Numbered from the stretch's first letter, positions 16,803-26,293 are shown. The stretch is DNA of 64,000 nucleotides from Allolucifera butyrica (GCF_900476375.1 NZ_UPPP01000063.1:1-64000); one strand, 5' to 3'. Translations and numbers: made by a program. Notes: a model not told the origin generated them from the sequence alone.

Positions 16803-17925
16803 ATGCGATTTTCTTCTGGAATTTACGGATGCTGATAACCAGGGTAATGGTAATAAAGGCGATCAGGGAGGCCACCTGGGACCAGAGAAAGGAGATACCG
16901 ATGCCCTTAAGGACGATACCGCGCATGATTTCCAGATAGAAGGTGAGCGGGAGAAGGTTGCCCAGGGCGTTGAACAAGAACGGCATGGCTTCCCGGGGAA
17001 ACATAAAACCGGAAAGAAGAATACTGGGCAAAAGCACAAAGAAGGACATCTGCATAGCCTGCATCTGGGTCTTAGTGACTGTGGAAATAAGAACACCTAA
17101 AGAAAGAGAGGCCACAATAAAGATGGAGGTAAGGGCATACAACAAGCCGAGACTGCCGCGCATGGGCAGGTCAAAAATAAGGATTCCCACCATCAGGGCT
17201 AACGTGGCCTGAATGTAGCCGACAAACACGTAGGGGATGATTTTTCCCAGCATCAGCTCATAGGTTTTCAAAGGGGTAACAATCAACTGTTCCAGGGTGC
17301 CGCGCTCCCGCTCGCGGACAATGGCCATGGAAGTGATCATGACCATTGTCATGGTCAGTACTACCCCCAGAATGCCCGGCACCATATAAAAGGCGGATAC
17401 AAAATCCGGATTATACCAGGGACGGATGCGGATATCATAAGGCTGTTCCAGGTTTTTGCCCAGAGTTCCCCGGGCGCGCTGGATCAAAACATCCTGGGAT
17501 TTTAGCTGGCCGATGATTTGGGCGGTGCTGATGGCGGAATTGGCCGAAAGGGAATCGGAGGCGTCGACGATTACCTGCACCGAGCCGGTGCGACCGTGTT
17601 TCAGATTTTCGGTAAAATCGGGGGGGATGACGATGCCCACTTTGGCGTCACCTTTGGCGATGGCGTCATCGACTCCCTGATAACTGCCGGCAACCTGCTT
17701 TATATCATAATAGCCGCTCGCTTCAAAAGCGGATATAAGGTCGCGCCCCTCCTGGCCGAGAGATTGGTCGAAAACAATCGTGGGCAGGTGTTTGACATCG
17801 GTGTTAATGGCAAAGCCGAATACGAGCAATTGAATGATCGGCATGCCAACCATCATAATAAAGGTAAGGCGGTCCCGTTTCATCTGAATAAATTCTTTAA
17901 TCAAAAGTGCCTTCAAACGGTTCAT
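16801..17925 (-). CDS. ABC-2 type transporter permease (YbhS/YbhR-like)
   Basis: 374 residues. One N-terminal membrane segment (IMMVGMPIIQLLVFGFAI), a large external domain (about 45-170) and five C-terminal membrane segments make the ABC2_membrane_3 layout. The loop MAIVRERERGTLEQLIVTPLKTYELMLGK is the characteristic ABC-2 motif. Its start overlaps the ATPase stop by 4 nt. In E. coli ybhGFSR there are two permeases; here only one is seen, so it probably forms a homodimer. The exported compound is unknown (drugs or cations for the family). Confidence 0.9.
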   Translation of the reverse strand: MNRLKALLIKEFIQMKRDRLTFIMMVGMPIIQLLVFGFAINTDVKHLPTIVFDQSLGQEGRDLISAFEASGYYDIKQVAGSYQGVDDAIAKGDAKVGIVIPPDFTENLKHGRTGSVQVIVDASDSLSANSAISTAQIIGQLKSQDVLIQRARGTLGKNLEQPYDIRIRPWYNPDFVSAFYMVPGILGVVLTMTMVMITSMAIVRERERGTLEQLIVTPLKTYELMLGKIIPYVFVGYIQATLALMVGILIFDLPMRGSLGLLYALTSIFIVASLSLGVLISTVTKTQMQAMQMSFFVLLPSILLSGFMFPREAMPFLFNALGNLLPLTFYLEIMRGIVLKGIGISFLWSQVASLIAFITITLVISIRKFQKKIA

Positions 17926-18827
17926 ACAACCAACTCCTTACGCTGGGACTTTACGTAATAAACAAATACATCTTCCAGGGCCGGCGTAATGACCTGATAA
18001 TCATAAGCTTGAAAATCCGGCAAGTCTTCCCGGCGGACCAGCAGGTGGACACTGGTGCCGTAGGGATAAGCATCCAGCGCGGAATTTTGCCCGGTAATCA
18101 GTTGCTGCAAAAGGTTCATGGGGTCTGACGCGGGAATTTCCAGCAAGACGCCGGGCAGGCCTTGTTTTAACACGTCGGGGGTATTACTGGCAATCAGGTT
18201 GCCTTCGTAAATAAAGCCGATTTGGTCGCAGTGCTCCGCCTCATCCATAAAGTGAGTCGTTACCATAACCGTTGTGCCGTCCGCCGCCAGTTTATAAATA
18301 ATGTCCCAGAACAGGCGGCGGGATTTGGGGTCTACTCCGCCGGTCGGCTCATCCAAAAACAGGATGGGCGGTTTATGGAGAATGGAGCAGCCCAGGGCCA
18401 GCCGTTGCTTCCAGCCGCCGGACAGGTTGACGGTGAGTTCCGTTTTCCGGTCCTTAAGCCCGGCCATGGTCAGCATTTCCTCAATCCGCTTTTTTTTGAT
18501 ATCGGCGGCAAGGCTGTACATACCGGCATAAAATTCTAAATTCTCGATTACCGTTAGATCGTCATAGAGACTGAATTTTTGCGACATATAGCCGATGCGG
18601 CTTTTGATTTGTTCTGCGTGCTGAGCCAAGTCCAAGCCCAGGATGGAGCCGCCGCCGGCCGAAGGTTCCAAAAGGCCGCACAGCATGCGGATTGTTGTCG
18701 ATTTTCCGGAGCCGTTGGGTCCCAGAAAGCCGTAAATGCTGCCTTGGGCAATTTGCAGATTGATTTGGTTTACGGCGACAAAGCTGCCGAAGCGGCGGGT
18801 TAGATTGTGCGTTTCGACCGCATACAT
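17922..18827 (-). CDS. ABC transporter ATP-binding protein
   Basis: 301 residues with Walker A GPNGSGKST, Q-loop YMSQKFSLYDDL, signature LSGGWKQRLALG (LSGGW rather than LSGGQ), Walker B ILFLDEPTGGVDP and H-loop VTTHFMDEAEHC. It is one of two ATPases in this exporter operon. In E. coli the equivalents are fused as YbhF, so these look like the split form. The start is directly adjacent to the stop of the upstream ATPase. Confidence 0.93.
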   Translation of the reverse strand: MYAVETHNLTRRFGSFVAVNQINLQIAQGSIYGFLGPNGSGKSTTIRMLCGLLEPSAGGGSILGLDLAQHAEQIKSRIGYMSQKFSLYDDLTVIENLEFYAGMYSLAADIKKKRIEEMLTMAGLKDRKTELTVNLSGGWKQRLALGCSILHKPPILFLDEPTGGVDPKSRRLFWDIIYKLAADGTTVMVTTHFMDEAEHCDQIGFIYEGNLIASNTPDVLKQGLPGVLLEIPASDPMNLLQQLITGQNSALDAYPYGTSVHLLVRREDLPDFQAYDYQVITPALEDVFVYYVKSQRKELVV

Positions 18828-19727
18828 TTAGATCACCTCGCTTGCCAGGGCGACAAAAACATCTTCCAGGGTCGGCCTGATTTCTTTAAGCGCCAGGACC
18901 GGAATTTCCGCCGCGCCCAGGGCGGAGCGGACGGCGGCGGCCGCGGCGGCGGGGTCATCGGTAATGAGATGATATTTGCCGCCGAAGGCATTGATGTCCC
19001 GCAACGGACAATGTTCCAGATGTTGTTTAATCTTTTTGCCTTCAGCCTGCAATTCCAGCACTTTAAAGGGATAGGCCGTTTTCAGCGCCGCCGGCGAATC
19101 GCAGGAGATGATGCGTCCATGATGCATGAAGGCGACCCGGCTGCAAAGTTCGGCTTCATCCATATAAGGGGTGGAGACAAATACCGTCATGCCTTCTTTA
19201 TTCAGACGGTACAACATTTGCCAGAATTCCCGGCGGGATACGGGATCTACGCCGGTAGTCGGCTCGTCGAGAAAAAATACATCCGGTTTATGCATTAATC
19301 CGGCGGCTAAGGCCAGTTTTTGCTTCATGCCGCCGGACAGATTATCCGCCAGCCGGTCCTGAAAGGGCAGTAAATTGGTAAAAGTCAATATTTCTCTGGC
19401 CAATTCCGTGACACGAGCGGAGGAGGCGCCATAGAGCGAGCCAATAACCCGGATATTTTCCATAACTGTCAAGTCGCCATAAAGACTGAATTTCTGGGGG
19501 ACATAGCCAAGCCGCCCTTTCACTGTTTCGGGAGCTTGGCTGCCTAAGAGGGTGAGCGTGCCGCCGGAAGGATCCAAAAGACCGGTAATCATCCGGATGG
19601 TTGTCGTTTTTCCCGCACCGTCCGGTCCCACCAGTCCGAAGATTTCGCCCTTGTTGACGGTAAGCGAAATACCGTCGACAGCCGTTAGGGAGCCAAACTG
19701 CTTGGAGATATTATTCAGTCGGATCAT
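18828..19727 (-). CDS. ABC transporter ATP-binding protein
   Basis: 299 residues with Walker A GPDGAGKTT, Q-loop YVPQKFSLYGDL, signature LSGGMKQKLALA, Walker B FFLDEPTTGVDPVSRREFW and H-loop VSTPYMDEAELC, where the usual His is replaced by Pro (STPYMDEAE rather than STHYMDEAE). This lost H-loop residue suggests a degenerate ATP site, with the second ATPase providing the active one. It overlaps the HlyD gene stop by 4 nt. Confidence 0.92.
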   Translation of the reverse strand: MIRLNNISKQFGSLTAVDGISLTVNKGEIFGLVGPDGAGKTTTIRMITGLLDPSGGTLTLLGSQAPETVKGRLGYVPQKFSLYGDLTVMENIRVIGSLYGASSARVTELAREILTFTNLLPFQDRLADNLSGGMKQKLALAAGLMHKPDVFFLDEPTTGVDPVSRREFWQMLYRLNKEGMTVFVSTPYMDEAELCSRVAFMHHGRIISCDSPAALKTAYPFKVLELQAEGKKIKQHLEHCPLRDINAFGGKYHLITDDPAAAAAAVRSALGAAEIPVLALKEIRPTLEDVFVALASEVI

Positions 19728-20695
19728 TGCAGCACCACATCGGCGGGCATTCCCGGTTTTAGCAGGCCGTCCCGGTTGTCAATTTTTACTTTTACGGCGA
19801 ATACCAAATTGGCCCGTTCCCGTTCGGTGATACTTTGCCGGGGAGTGAATTCGGCATTCTGGCTGATTTCTTTAATTTCACCCTGAAATTTTCTATCCGG
19901 GAAGGAATCAATTTTAACGATGGCGGGCTGACCAATTTTTAACAGGCCCAGTTGGGAGGATGCTACGTAAATCTTGACCCAGGCATCACTCATATCGCCT
20001 ACGGTGGCAATTGGCACGCCGGCATTGACATACTCGCCATTTTCAAAATTTTTGGTAAGAATTAAGCCGTTTAACGGACTATGAACCGTGGTGTCGTCGA
20101 CCTGGGTACGGCTGGCAGCCACAATAGCCTTCGACCGGGCTACTTCCAGTTTTTGCGCTTCAATAACATCGGCGCGGTTTCCTTCATTTACCAGGCTCTG
20201 CTGGGACTCCGCCGTCTGGAGAGAACTATGGGCCACTTCATAAGCGGATTGGGCGGCATCAAGCTGCTGGGCCGAAATTGCGTTATGGGCATACAGCATA
20301 CGGTAACGGTCCCAATCAAGCTTTGCTTTTTCATAGACGGCGCGAGCCGAGGTCAGGCTGGCGGCAGCTTCTTCTTTTTCCTGAGAACGGGACCCTTTGA
20401 CAAGATCGTCCAATTGGGCCCGGGCTTTGGCCAGAGCGGCTTCATCCCGGAGAAGCTGGGCCTTTAGGTCTGGACGGTCGATTGTAAGCATGACCTGGCC
20501 GTTTTTGACCCGGTCCCCTGCTTGAAAAGACATATGCTGGATGTAACCGCTTACCTTGGCGGTAATATCGGCTCGGGTCACTTCAATGGTACCGGTGGCG
20601 GTAATCCCCTTTTCTTTGGGGGCGAATAATTTGTAGCCGGAGGCGGCGGCGAGTACCGCAAAGAGAGCTACACCGGCAATGAGTTTTTTATTCAT
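19724..20695 (-). CDS. HlyD-family membrane fusion / periplasmic adaptor protein (YbhG-like)
   Basis: 323 residues from the ATG at 20695, which follows AGGAGG. An N-terminal membrane anchor (about 5-22) is followed by a lipoyl/barrel half-motif (ITAKVSGYIQHMSFQAGDRVKNGQVMLTID), a long coiled-coil hairpin rich in Ala and Gln (about 75-190), a second barrel half (VHSPLNGLILTKNFENGEYVN) and a beta domain. Adaptors of this type bridge an inner-membrane ABC exporter to the outer layers, which fits a diderm negativicute. It overlaps the TetR gene end by 8 nt, so the operon is regulator-adaptor-ATPase-ATPase-permease. Confidence 0.9.
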   Translation of the reverse strand: MNKKLIAGVALFAVLAAASGYKLFAPKEKGITATGTIEVTRADITAKVSGYIQHMSFQAGDRVKNGQVMLTIDRPDLKAQLLRDEAALAKARAQLDDLVKGSRSQEKEEAAASLTSARAVYEKAKLDWDRYRMLYAHNAISAQQLDAAQSAYEVAHSSLQTAESQQSLVNEGNRADVIEAQKLEVARSKAIVAASRTQVDDTTVHSPLNGLILTKNFENGEYVNAGVPIATVGDMSDAWVKIYVASSQLGLLKIGQPAIVKIDSFPDRKFQGEIKEISQNAEFTPRQSITERERANLVFAVKVKIDNRDGLLKPGMPADVVLQ

Positions 20696-21299
20696 GCTGA
20701 TTCCTCCTAACACCATGTATAAAGATGTCGAGGGCTTGCAATACATGTTTTTCGTCCCGGTCGGGGACCGAAGGCAGCATGCCGCCGAAAATCGGCTCGC
20801 CAATAAAGTAAAAATTAACGATGCCGACGAGAGCAATGGTGGCAAAGGCAGGGTCAATGCCGGCCCGGATTTGGCCGCATTCAATCCCTTCCTGCAGGAT
20901 CGCGTGAAGCACCTGATAGGCCCGCCCAAAGTGCTTTTTTACTACTGTTTCCAGACAGGTTGTGGGATTGCTGAGTTCACCGTACAGATACCGGCGAAAA
21001 TACGGAAAACGGCGGTGAATTCCCATAACCCCCAGACCGAATTTTTTAATCCGGTCAAGGGGTGTCAGGTTTTGGTCGTCTATGGCGGCAATGGTGCTGG
21101 CAACTTTGGACAGGTGCATTTCGAGCACTGCGCTGTAAAGACCTTCTTTGCCGCCGAAATGATAGGATATGAGAGCGCTGTTTACGCTGGCGGCTTCAGC
21201 CACTTCCCGGATTGAGACGGCGGCAAAGCCCCGTTCGGCAAATAATTTGGAGGCCGCTTCGAGCAGTTTTGCAGAAGAATCTTTTTCCATGTCGTCCAT
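20688..21299 (-). CDS. TetR-family regulator (CecR/YbiH-like)
   Basis: 203 residues. The ATG at 21299 follows AAGGGAAGGG. The helix-turn-helix (LFAERGFAAVSIREVAEAASVNSALISYHFGGKEGLYSAV) is typical TetR. The C-terminal part resembles the CecR/YbiH ligand domain, and the gene leads a ybhGFSR-like operon as in enterobacteria, so self-repression of the exporter is likely. A 20-bp palindrome lies immediately upstream. The ligand is unknown. Confidence 0.88.
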   Translation of the reverse strand: MDDMEKDSSAKLLEAASKLFAERGFAAVSIREVAEAASVNSALISYHFGGKEGLYSAVLEMHLSKVASTIAAIDDQNLTPLDRIKKFGLGVMGIHRRFPYFRRYLYGELSNPTTCLETVVKKHFGRAYQVLHAILQEGIECGQIRAGIDPAFATIALVGIVNFYFIGEPIFGGMLPSVPDRDEKHVLQALDIFIHGVRRNQHE

Positions 21300-21309
21300 T
21301 TCCCTTCCC

Positions 21310-21329
21310 TTAATTAATCGATTGATTAA
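21310..21329. promoter_or_regulatory. Probable TetR operator palindrome
   Basis: TTAATTAATCGATTGATTAA is a near-perfect 20-bp inverted repeat centred on ATCGAT, about 10 bp upstream of the TetR start codon. Confidence 0.65.
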
Positions 21330-21447
21330 AATGTAGCACAAATAAAATTATTTGTCTATCATTTTTTGGCAGGAATTAGTTATGTTATTCTGGAAATAAT
21401 TATTATCTTTTGATAATTTTAAAATGTTCTTAAAAGGGGGTAGACAA

Positions 21448-23202
21448 ATGAAACAATATTATACCTGCTTGTTTGGCGGTGAAGCGGGTTATGGCGTGAT
21501 GAGCGCCGGAGCCATGGTAGGCAAAGGAGCCGGCCGGAACGGGCTGTGGTCGGTGGTGGTAAATGAATATCCGTCCCTGATTAAAGGCGGGCTGAATTCC
21601 TGTCTGGTTCGGTTAGCGGATGAGCCGTTGCATTCTTATCAGGAGGGGCTGGACTTTCTGGGAGCCATGTCCCAGCCGGCTTATGATGGTTTTGCCGCTC
21701 AGGTTAAGAAGGGAGGAATTATTTTATACGATTCCGGTGCCGTCAAAGTTAATCCTGAAACCGCACCGGATGGAGTCAGGCTGATTCCCGTGGGCCTGGT
21801 GCAGTCCGTGCCGGGTGATGCCGCCAGGGTAATGGCTAACAGCGCTCTGTTGGGGGCATTTTGCGCTTTGACGGGTTTTCCCCAGGATATTTTGACCCAA
21901 GTAATGGCAACCGAGTTTCCTAAGGCTGAGGTAGCTCAACAGAATATTTCTCTGCTGACGGAAACCTACAAGCGGGTTGCCGCCGGGATGGCTGAGCAAC
22001 CCAAGTTCCCTTTGGCTTTTTCGCCGGGGGCGGAGCGAAAAATGCTTCTCAACGGCAATGACGCCATTGCCATGGGAGCCGTTCAGGGCGGCTGCCAGTT
22101 TGCAGCCGGTTATCCTATGACACCCGGTTCCAGCATTCTGGTATATCTGGCTGATCATGGACCGGAATACGGTCTGGTCTTTAAACAGGCGGAAGATGAG
22201 ATTGCCGCCATGAATATGCTCATTGGCGCTTCCTTCGCCGGTGCCAGAGTTATTGGAGCGACCAGCGGCGGCGGTTTTTCCCTGATGGTGGAAGCCCTGG
22301 GATTTGCCGCGCAGGCCGAACTGCCCGTGGTTATGGTGGAAGCCCAGCGGGGTGGTCCGAGTACCGGTTTGCCCACCCGGACGATGCAGGCGGATCTGGA
22401 TTTTGTTACCTATGCCTCCCAAGGGGAATTTCCCCGTTTGGTAGTGGCGCCGGGTGATATCGAGGAATGTTTTTATGAAACCTGCCGTCTCTTCAATTTA
22501 ACCGATAAATATCAGGTTCCCGGTATAATCCTTACGGATAAATATCTGGCCGACACCGCTTTTACCCGTCCTCATTTTGACACCTCCGGGCTAGGCATCA
22601 GCCGGGGAAAACTGGCGGATGAAACCTGGCTGGCCGCCAATCAGCCTTACAAACGGTATCAATTGACGGCAGACGGCGTTTCGGTGCGGGCCTTTCCCGG
22701 CCAGGCCGGCGGCCGGCACATTGCCACAAGTTATACTCATGGTGAAGACGGGTTTTATAGTTCCGGCAATAGGGAACACGCGGCTGCCGAACCGGCAACG
22801 ACAACGGCCGGCATAGATAAGTGGTACCGTAAGGTCCCATTTATGGAAGCGGATATTCCAGGGGTTAAGCTTTACGGTCCGGCGGAGGCGGAATTGACGG
22901 TAATCGCCTGGGGTTCTACCAAAGGAGCCGTATTGGAGGCCATGGAGGAAGCTTGTCAGGATGGAATGAGCGTAAATTTTTTGCAAGTCCTGTATATGGC
23001 GCCGTTTCCTGCACAGCAAATGAATAGGCTGTTAAAAACGGTGAAAAAATCCCTTTTGGTGGAAGGCAACAAAACCGGCCAGCTCGGACGGATGATCCGG
23101 GCCTATACAGGCTACAAAACGGACGATTCTTATTTAAAATATGATTCCCGGCCGTTTGTACCGGCCGGTATCCTGGCTAAAATTAAGGAGGTGTTGGCAT
23201 AA
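21448..23202 (+). CDS. 2-oxoacid:acceptor oxidoreductase, fused gamma-alpha subunit (KorA-type)
   Basis: 584 residues from the ATG at 21448, preceded by GGGGGTAG. The first ~190 residues are the gamma domain (FGGEAGYGVMSAGAMVGKGA, NEYPSLIKGG). The rest is the alpha pyrimidine-binding part (GNDAIAMGAVQGGCQFAAGYPMTP, QAEDEIAAMNMLIGASFAGARVIGATSGGGFSLM) and the transketolase C-terminal domain. The enzyme oxidatively decarboxylates a 2-oxoacid to acyl-CoA, reducing ferredoxin. The acid (2-oxoglutarate, branched-chain or other) cannot be told from sequence. The stop overlaps the beta-subunit ATG (TAATG). No delta ferredoxin subunit is seen. Confidence 0.92.
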   Translation: MKQYYTCLFGGEAGYGVMSAGAMVGKGAGRNGLWSVVVNEYPSLIKGGLNSCLVRLADEPLHSYQEGLDFLGAMSQPAYDGFAAQVKKGGIILYDSGAVKVNPETAPDGVRLIPVGLVQSVPGDAARVMANSALLGAFCALTGFPQDILTQVMATEFPKAEVAQQNISLLTETYKRVAAGMAEQPKFPLAFSPGAERKMLLNGNDAIAMGAVQGGCQFAAGYPMTPGSSILVYLADHGPEYGLVFKQAEDEIAAMNMLIGASFAGARVIGATSGGGFSLMVEALGFAAQAELPVVMVEAQRGGPSTGLPTRTMQADLDFVTYASQGEFPRLVVAPGDIEECFYETCRLFNLTDKYQVPGIILTDKYLADTAFTRPHFDTSGLGISRGKLADETWLAANQPYKRYQLTADGVSVRAFPGQAGGRHIATSYTHGEDGFYSSGNREHAAAEPATTTAGIDKWYRKVPFMEADIPGVKLYGPAEAELTVIAWGSTKGAVLEAMEEACQDGMSVNFLQVLYMAPFPAQQMNRLLKTVKKSLLVEGNKTGQLGRMIRAYTGYKTDDSYLKYDSRPFVPAGILAKIKEVLA

Positions 23203-24065
23203 TGTCCGCACATGATATCAATGGTTCCTATGTTCCGACCTGGTGTCCCGGCTGCGGGAATTTCGGCATTTTTAATGCCCTGAAACAGGCGTTGGCGTTG
23301 CTGAAACTGGATCTCGAACAGACCGCGCTGGTGACAGGCATCGGCTGTTCCAGTAAGATCGCTCAATATTTGAACCTATACCGGATCGAGACCCTGCACG
23401 GGCGGACGCTGCCGGTGGCTACGGGACTGAAACTGGCTAATCACGACCTAACCGTAATTGTTGCCGGCGGGGATGGAGACGGAATGGGTCTGGGCATGGG
23501 ACATTTTGTTCATACGGCCCGCCGTAATCTTAACCTGACCTATTTGATTCATAATAATCAGGTCTACGCCTTAACAAAAGGACAGTCTTCCCCCACCAGC
23601 GATGCAGGTATGGTTACCAAATTTACGCCGCCTCCTTTAGGGAATACGGAGCGGCCGGTGAATATTGTTCAACTGGCGTTGAGTGTGGGTGCTACGTTTG
23701 TTGCCCGCTCTTTTGCCGGTGATATTCCCGGTTTGGTTAAACTGATGGCGGCGGCCATTGAACATCCCGGCTTTGCGGTGGTGGATATTTTGCAGCCATG
23801 CGTGTCCTTTAATCATATAAATACTTATGATTGGTACCGGCAGCGTATTCGGGCGGTGGAGACGATGGACGGATATGACAGCGGGAATGAGACAAAAGCA
23901 CTTGCCTTGGCCGGCTTGTGGGGCGACGTGATTCCGGTGGGCTTATTTTATAAAGAAATCCGTCCCTCTTTCACTGATTCCTTGCCGCAGTTGAAAAAAG
24001 GAGCCTTGGTCTCGCAGCCGGCTGCCGTCCGGGATATTGCGCCGTTAATGGCAGAGCTGAGTTAA
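23202..24065 (+). CDS. 2-oxoacid:acceptor oxidoreductase, beta subunit (KorB-type)
   Basis: 287 residues. The thiamine-diphosphate and Fe-S binding subunit shows TWCPGCGNFGI, GIGCSSKIAQYL, the TPP motif GGDGDGMGLGMGH ... HNNQVYALTKGQ and an FQPC-like LQPCVSF segment. It is translationally coupled to the alpha-gamma subunit. Confidence 0.94.
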   Translation: MSAHDINGSYVPTWCPGCGNFGIFNALKQALALLKLDLEQTALVTGIGCSSKIAQYLNLYRIETLHGRTLPVATGLKLANHDLTVIVAGGDGDGMGLGMGHFVHTARRNLNLTYLIHNNQVYALTKGQSSPTSDAGMVTKFTPPPLGNTERPVNIVQLALSVGATFVARSFAGDIPGLVKLMAAAIEHPGFAVVDILQPCVSFNHINTYDWYRQRIRAVETMDGYDSGNETKALALAGLWGDVIPVGLFYKEIRPSFTDSLPQLKKGALVSQPAAVRDIAPLMAELS

Positions 24066-24078
24066 TAAGAGGACAATA

Positions 24079-24128
24079 ATTCTCCCAAGAAAGACTCTCT
24101 GGATCTTTCTTGGGAGAACGTTGTTTTT
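24079..24128 (+). terminator. Terminator after the oxidoreductase genes
   Basis: TTCTCCCAAGAAAGA pairs with TCTTTCTTGGGAGAA (15 bp), followed by GTTGTTTTTC. Confidence 0.8.
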
Positions 24129-24180
24129 CTTTGTACATGAAAAAAAGATCAGGGGGAAAATTAAATTTGAGGTGAACCGG

Positions 24181-24777
24181 ATGAAATTGCTGCTGCAGCC
24201 GCTGCCTGTCCGTATTTTTCACTGGACGATGTTCAGTTGTGTTATGACCTTACTAATAACCGGATTATATTTGCATAATCCGGGGGAGGTTTTCCGGCTG
24301 CCGCTCAGTCTGGTGCGAAAAATTCACGGTATGTTCGGTATGGTGCTTATTTTTAATCTATTGGCCCAAATCTATTATTATAGCGTAACCGGCAAATTTA
24401 CCGAGATTATTTTTTTGCCCCGGGATTGGAAAAATATACGGAGTTTTATGCGGTATGTTTTATTTATCACGGAGTATCATCCGAATTATGGACGGTACAA
24501 TCCGGGGCAGAAGGGGCTATTTACTTTATGGGGCATAGCCGTGCTGACCGCCTCGGTTACGAGTATGATGCTGCTGTTTCCAGACCAGACTATTCTGTTG
24601 CAACGCTGGGTAGGCGGGTTGCAGAGGGCGCGGGTGATTCACTTTTTTATTGCCGCTTTTTTTGGCGCAACCGTCCCGCTGCATTTGTATTTGGTATTTA
24701 CCGAGGACCCGGCCAAATTGCAGGCTATGTTTACCGGTTATATTAAGAAAGAGCCCGGGAATAAGGGAGATATGTAG
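24181..24777 (+). CDS. Cytochrome b561/HydC-like four-helix membrane protein
   Basis: 198 residues. The ATG at 24181 follows GAGGTG. There are four to five hydrophobic segments with histidines suited to b-haem binding (PVRIFHWTMFSC in TM1, RKIHGMFG in TM2, RVIHFFIAAFFG in the last helix). This pattern is that of the quinone-reactive membrane subunit of formate dehydrogenase or Ni-Fe hydrogenase. No catalytic partner gene is adjacent. It could pass electrons between the quinone pool and an unseen dehydrogenase. Confidence 0.75.
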   Translation: MKLLLQPLPVRIFHWTMFSCVMTLLITGLYLHNPGEVFRLPLSLVRKIHGMFGMVLIFNLLAQIYYYSVTGKFTEIIFLPRDWKNIRSFMRYVLFITEYHPNYGRYNPGQKGLFTLWGIAVLTASVTSMMLLFPDQTILLQRWVGGLQRARVIHFFIAAFFGATVPLHLYLVFTEDPAKLQAMFTGYIKKEPGNKGDM

Positions 24778-24796
24778 GATGCATAACCCTATTTTC

Positions 24797-26293
24797 TTAG
24801 GACGGAAGCGGTGATAACAGGCTGCGGGTTGCCGGTATTTTAACAGTACGGGCTGGGACAAGTAAGGATGAGAGCGTTTGATAGCCGCCATCCATGCCCT
24901 GTGCTCCCAGCAGCATTAGGAGGTCAGCGGGACCGGCGGCGTTAAGGGCCGTTTGTAAAGCGGATTCTACTGTTTCATTATAAACATAGGTGGCCCCGGA
25001 ACGTTCCAGTGCCGTTAGAAAAGCCTCTTTTTCCGCGGCAGTAACCCGGTCGGCGGGACCGGTATCCCCGTTGGCGGACGTAATGACAAGCATCAGTGGC
25101 AGCCGGTTTTGCCACCGGGCCAGGCAGATTGCATTGGCGGCGTTAATATCCGGACCGCGGCTGCCGCGAATGGCATTAACCAGAACAATGCGCTGGTATC
25201 TAAATAGAGCGGCGGTCTCCAGAACAGCATCGATGCTTCCCGGATTAAGGGCCGTATCATCAATTACGGTACGCCCGTTAATATGATAGACATTCAGCCG
25301 GCGGTCCACGCCGCGGAACGTGCCCAGCGCCTGCTGTACCTGAGCGGGAGAGATCCCCAGAAAGAGAGCGGCGGCACCGGCCAGAAGAGCATTCTCTGCA
25401 TTATGGCGTCCGGGCAGGGGAAAATGCATGGGGATGCGTTCCGGTAGGAGGGCACTATGGGACAAGCAGGGAAACGGCTTGTTCCATTCCATAAAAAAGG
25501 TGGTACCGTTCGCGGCGATATGAGTGATCATGCCGCATAGATCGGCGCCGCCGGACAAGGAACAAGTAATCACGGTTCCGCTATAGCGGGAAGCTATGGC
25601 TTGGCATTGAGCGTCATCCGTGTTCACCACGAGGCCGGAAGCAGGCGACAAAAGGGATAGGAATTTTTCCTTGGCGGCCCGATATTCCGCGAATGAGCCG
25701 TGAAAATCAAGATGATCCGGACAAATATTGGTTAAAATGCCGCAAGAAAAATGAATACAATCGGCCCGGTGAAGTTCAATTCCCTGGGCTGATACTTCCA
25801 TGGCGGTATGGGTGACGCCGTTTTCGTGCATAAGATGCAGGTAATGCTGTGTAGTTGCGGCGTCAGGTGTGGTCAGGCTGGCGGGAAGGTTGCTTCGGCC
25901 GGTATGGATGCCGGCGGTGCCAATCATTCCGGCCTGATTGCCCGCCTGACGGAAAATGTGTTCCAGCAGGCAGGCAATGGTTGTTTTGCCGTTAGTGCCG
26001 GTGATTCCCACTAAAGACATGTGGTGAGAAGGATGGCGGTAAATATGAGCGGCCAGGATGGCTAAGGCCTGCCTGGCGTCCGGAACGGCAATAAGCGGTA
26101 CGGAAACAGGTGCAAGGATTTGCGGGGTATCGGTTACAATGGCTGCTGCTCCGTTGGCGATGGCTTGTGGTACGAAACGGTTGCCATCCGTAGTTCTGCC
26201 GCGAATCGCAACGAATATATGTCCGGGCTGTACGCTGCGGGAATGGCAGGTGATACCTGTGACGCGGTCAAGCAGGGATAGCAGTTTTTCCAC
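24797..26293 (-). CDS. MurE-like Mur ligase family protein, atypical
   Basis: 498 residues. The N-terminal Mur domain (TCHSRSVQPGHIFVAIRG), P-loop GITGTNGKTT (97-105) and LTNICPDHLDFHGSFAEY all match MurE. The C-terminal domain departs from it: the usual YAHTPD region reads IDDTALNPGSIDAVLE, closer to MurF's DDTYNANP, and the DNPR motif that selects meso-diaminopimelate is replaced by ITSANGDTGPADR. The gene is outside any division/cell-wall cluster. It is probably an amino-acid ligase of the Mur family, with an unknown acceptor and added amino acid. It is not safe to call it the housekeeping MurE. Confidence 0.72.
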   Translation of the reverse strand: MEKLLSLLDRVTGITCHSRSVQPGHIFVAIRGRTTDGNRFVPQAIANGAAAIVTDTPQILAPVSVPLIAVPDARQALAILAAHIYRHPSHHMSLVGITGTNGKTTIACLLEHIFRQAGNQAGMIGTAGIHTGRSNLPASLTTPDAATTQHYLHLMHENGVTHTAMEVSAQGIELHRADCIHFSCGILTNICPDHLDFHGSFAEYRAAKEKFLSLLSPASGLVVNTDDAQCQAIASRYSGTVITCSLSGGADLCGMITHIAANGTTFFMEWNKPFPCLSHSALLPERIPMHFPLPGRHNAENALLAGAAALFLGISPAQVQQALGTFRGVDRRLNVYHINGRTVIDDTALNPGSIDAVLETAALFRYQRIVLVNAIRGSRGPDINAANAICLARWQNRLPLMLVITSANGDTGPADRVTAAEKEAFLTALERSGATYVYNETVESALQTALNAAGPADLLMLLGAQGMDGGYQTLSSLLVPARTVKIPATRSLLSPLPS

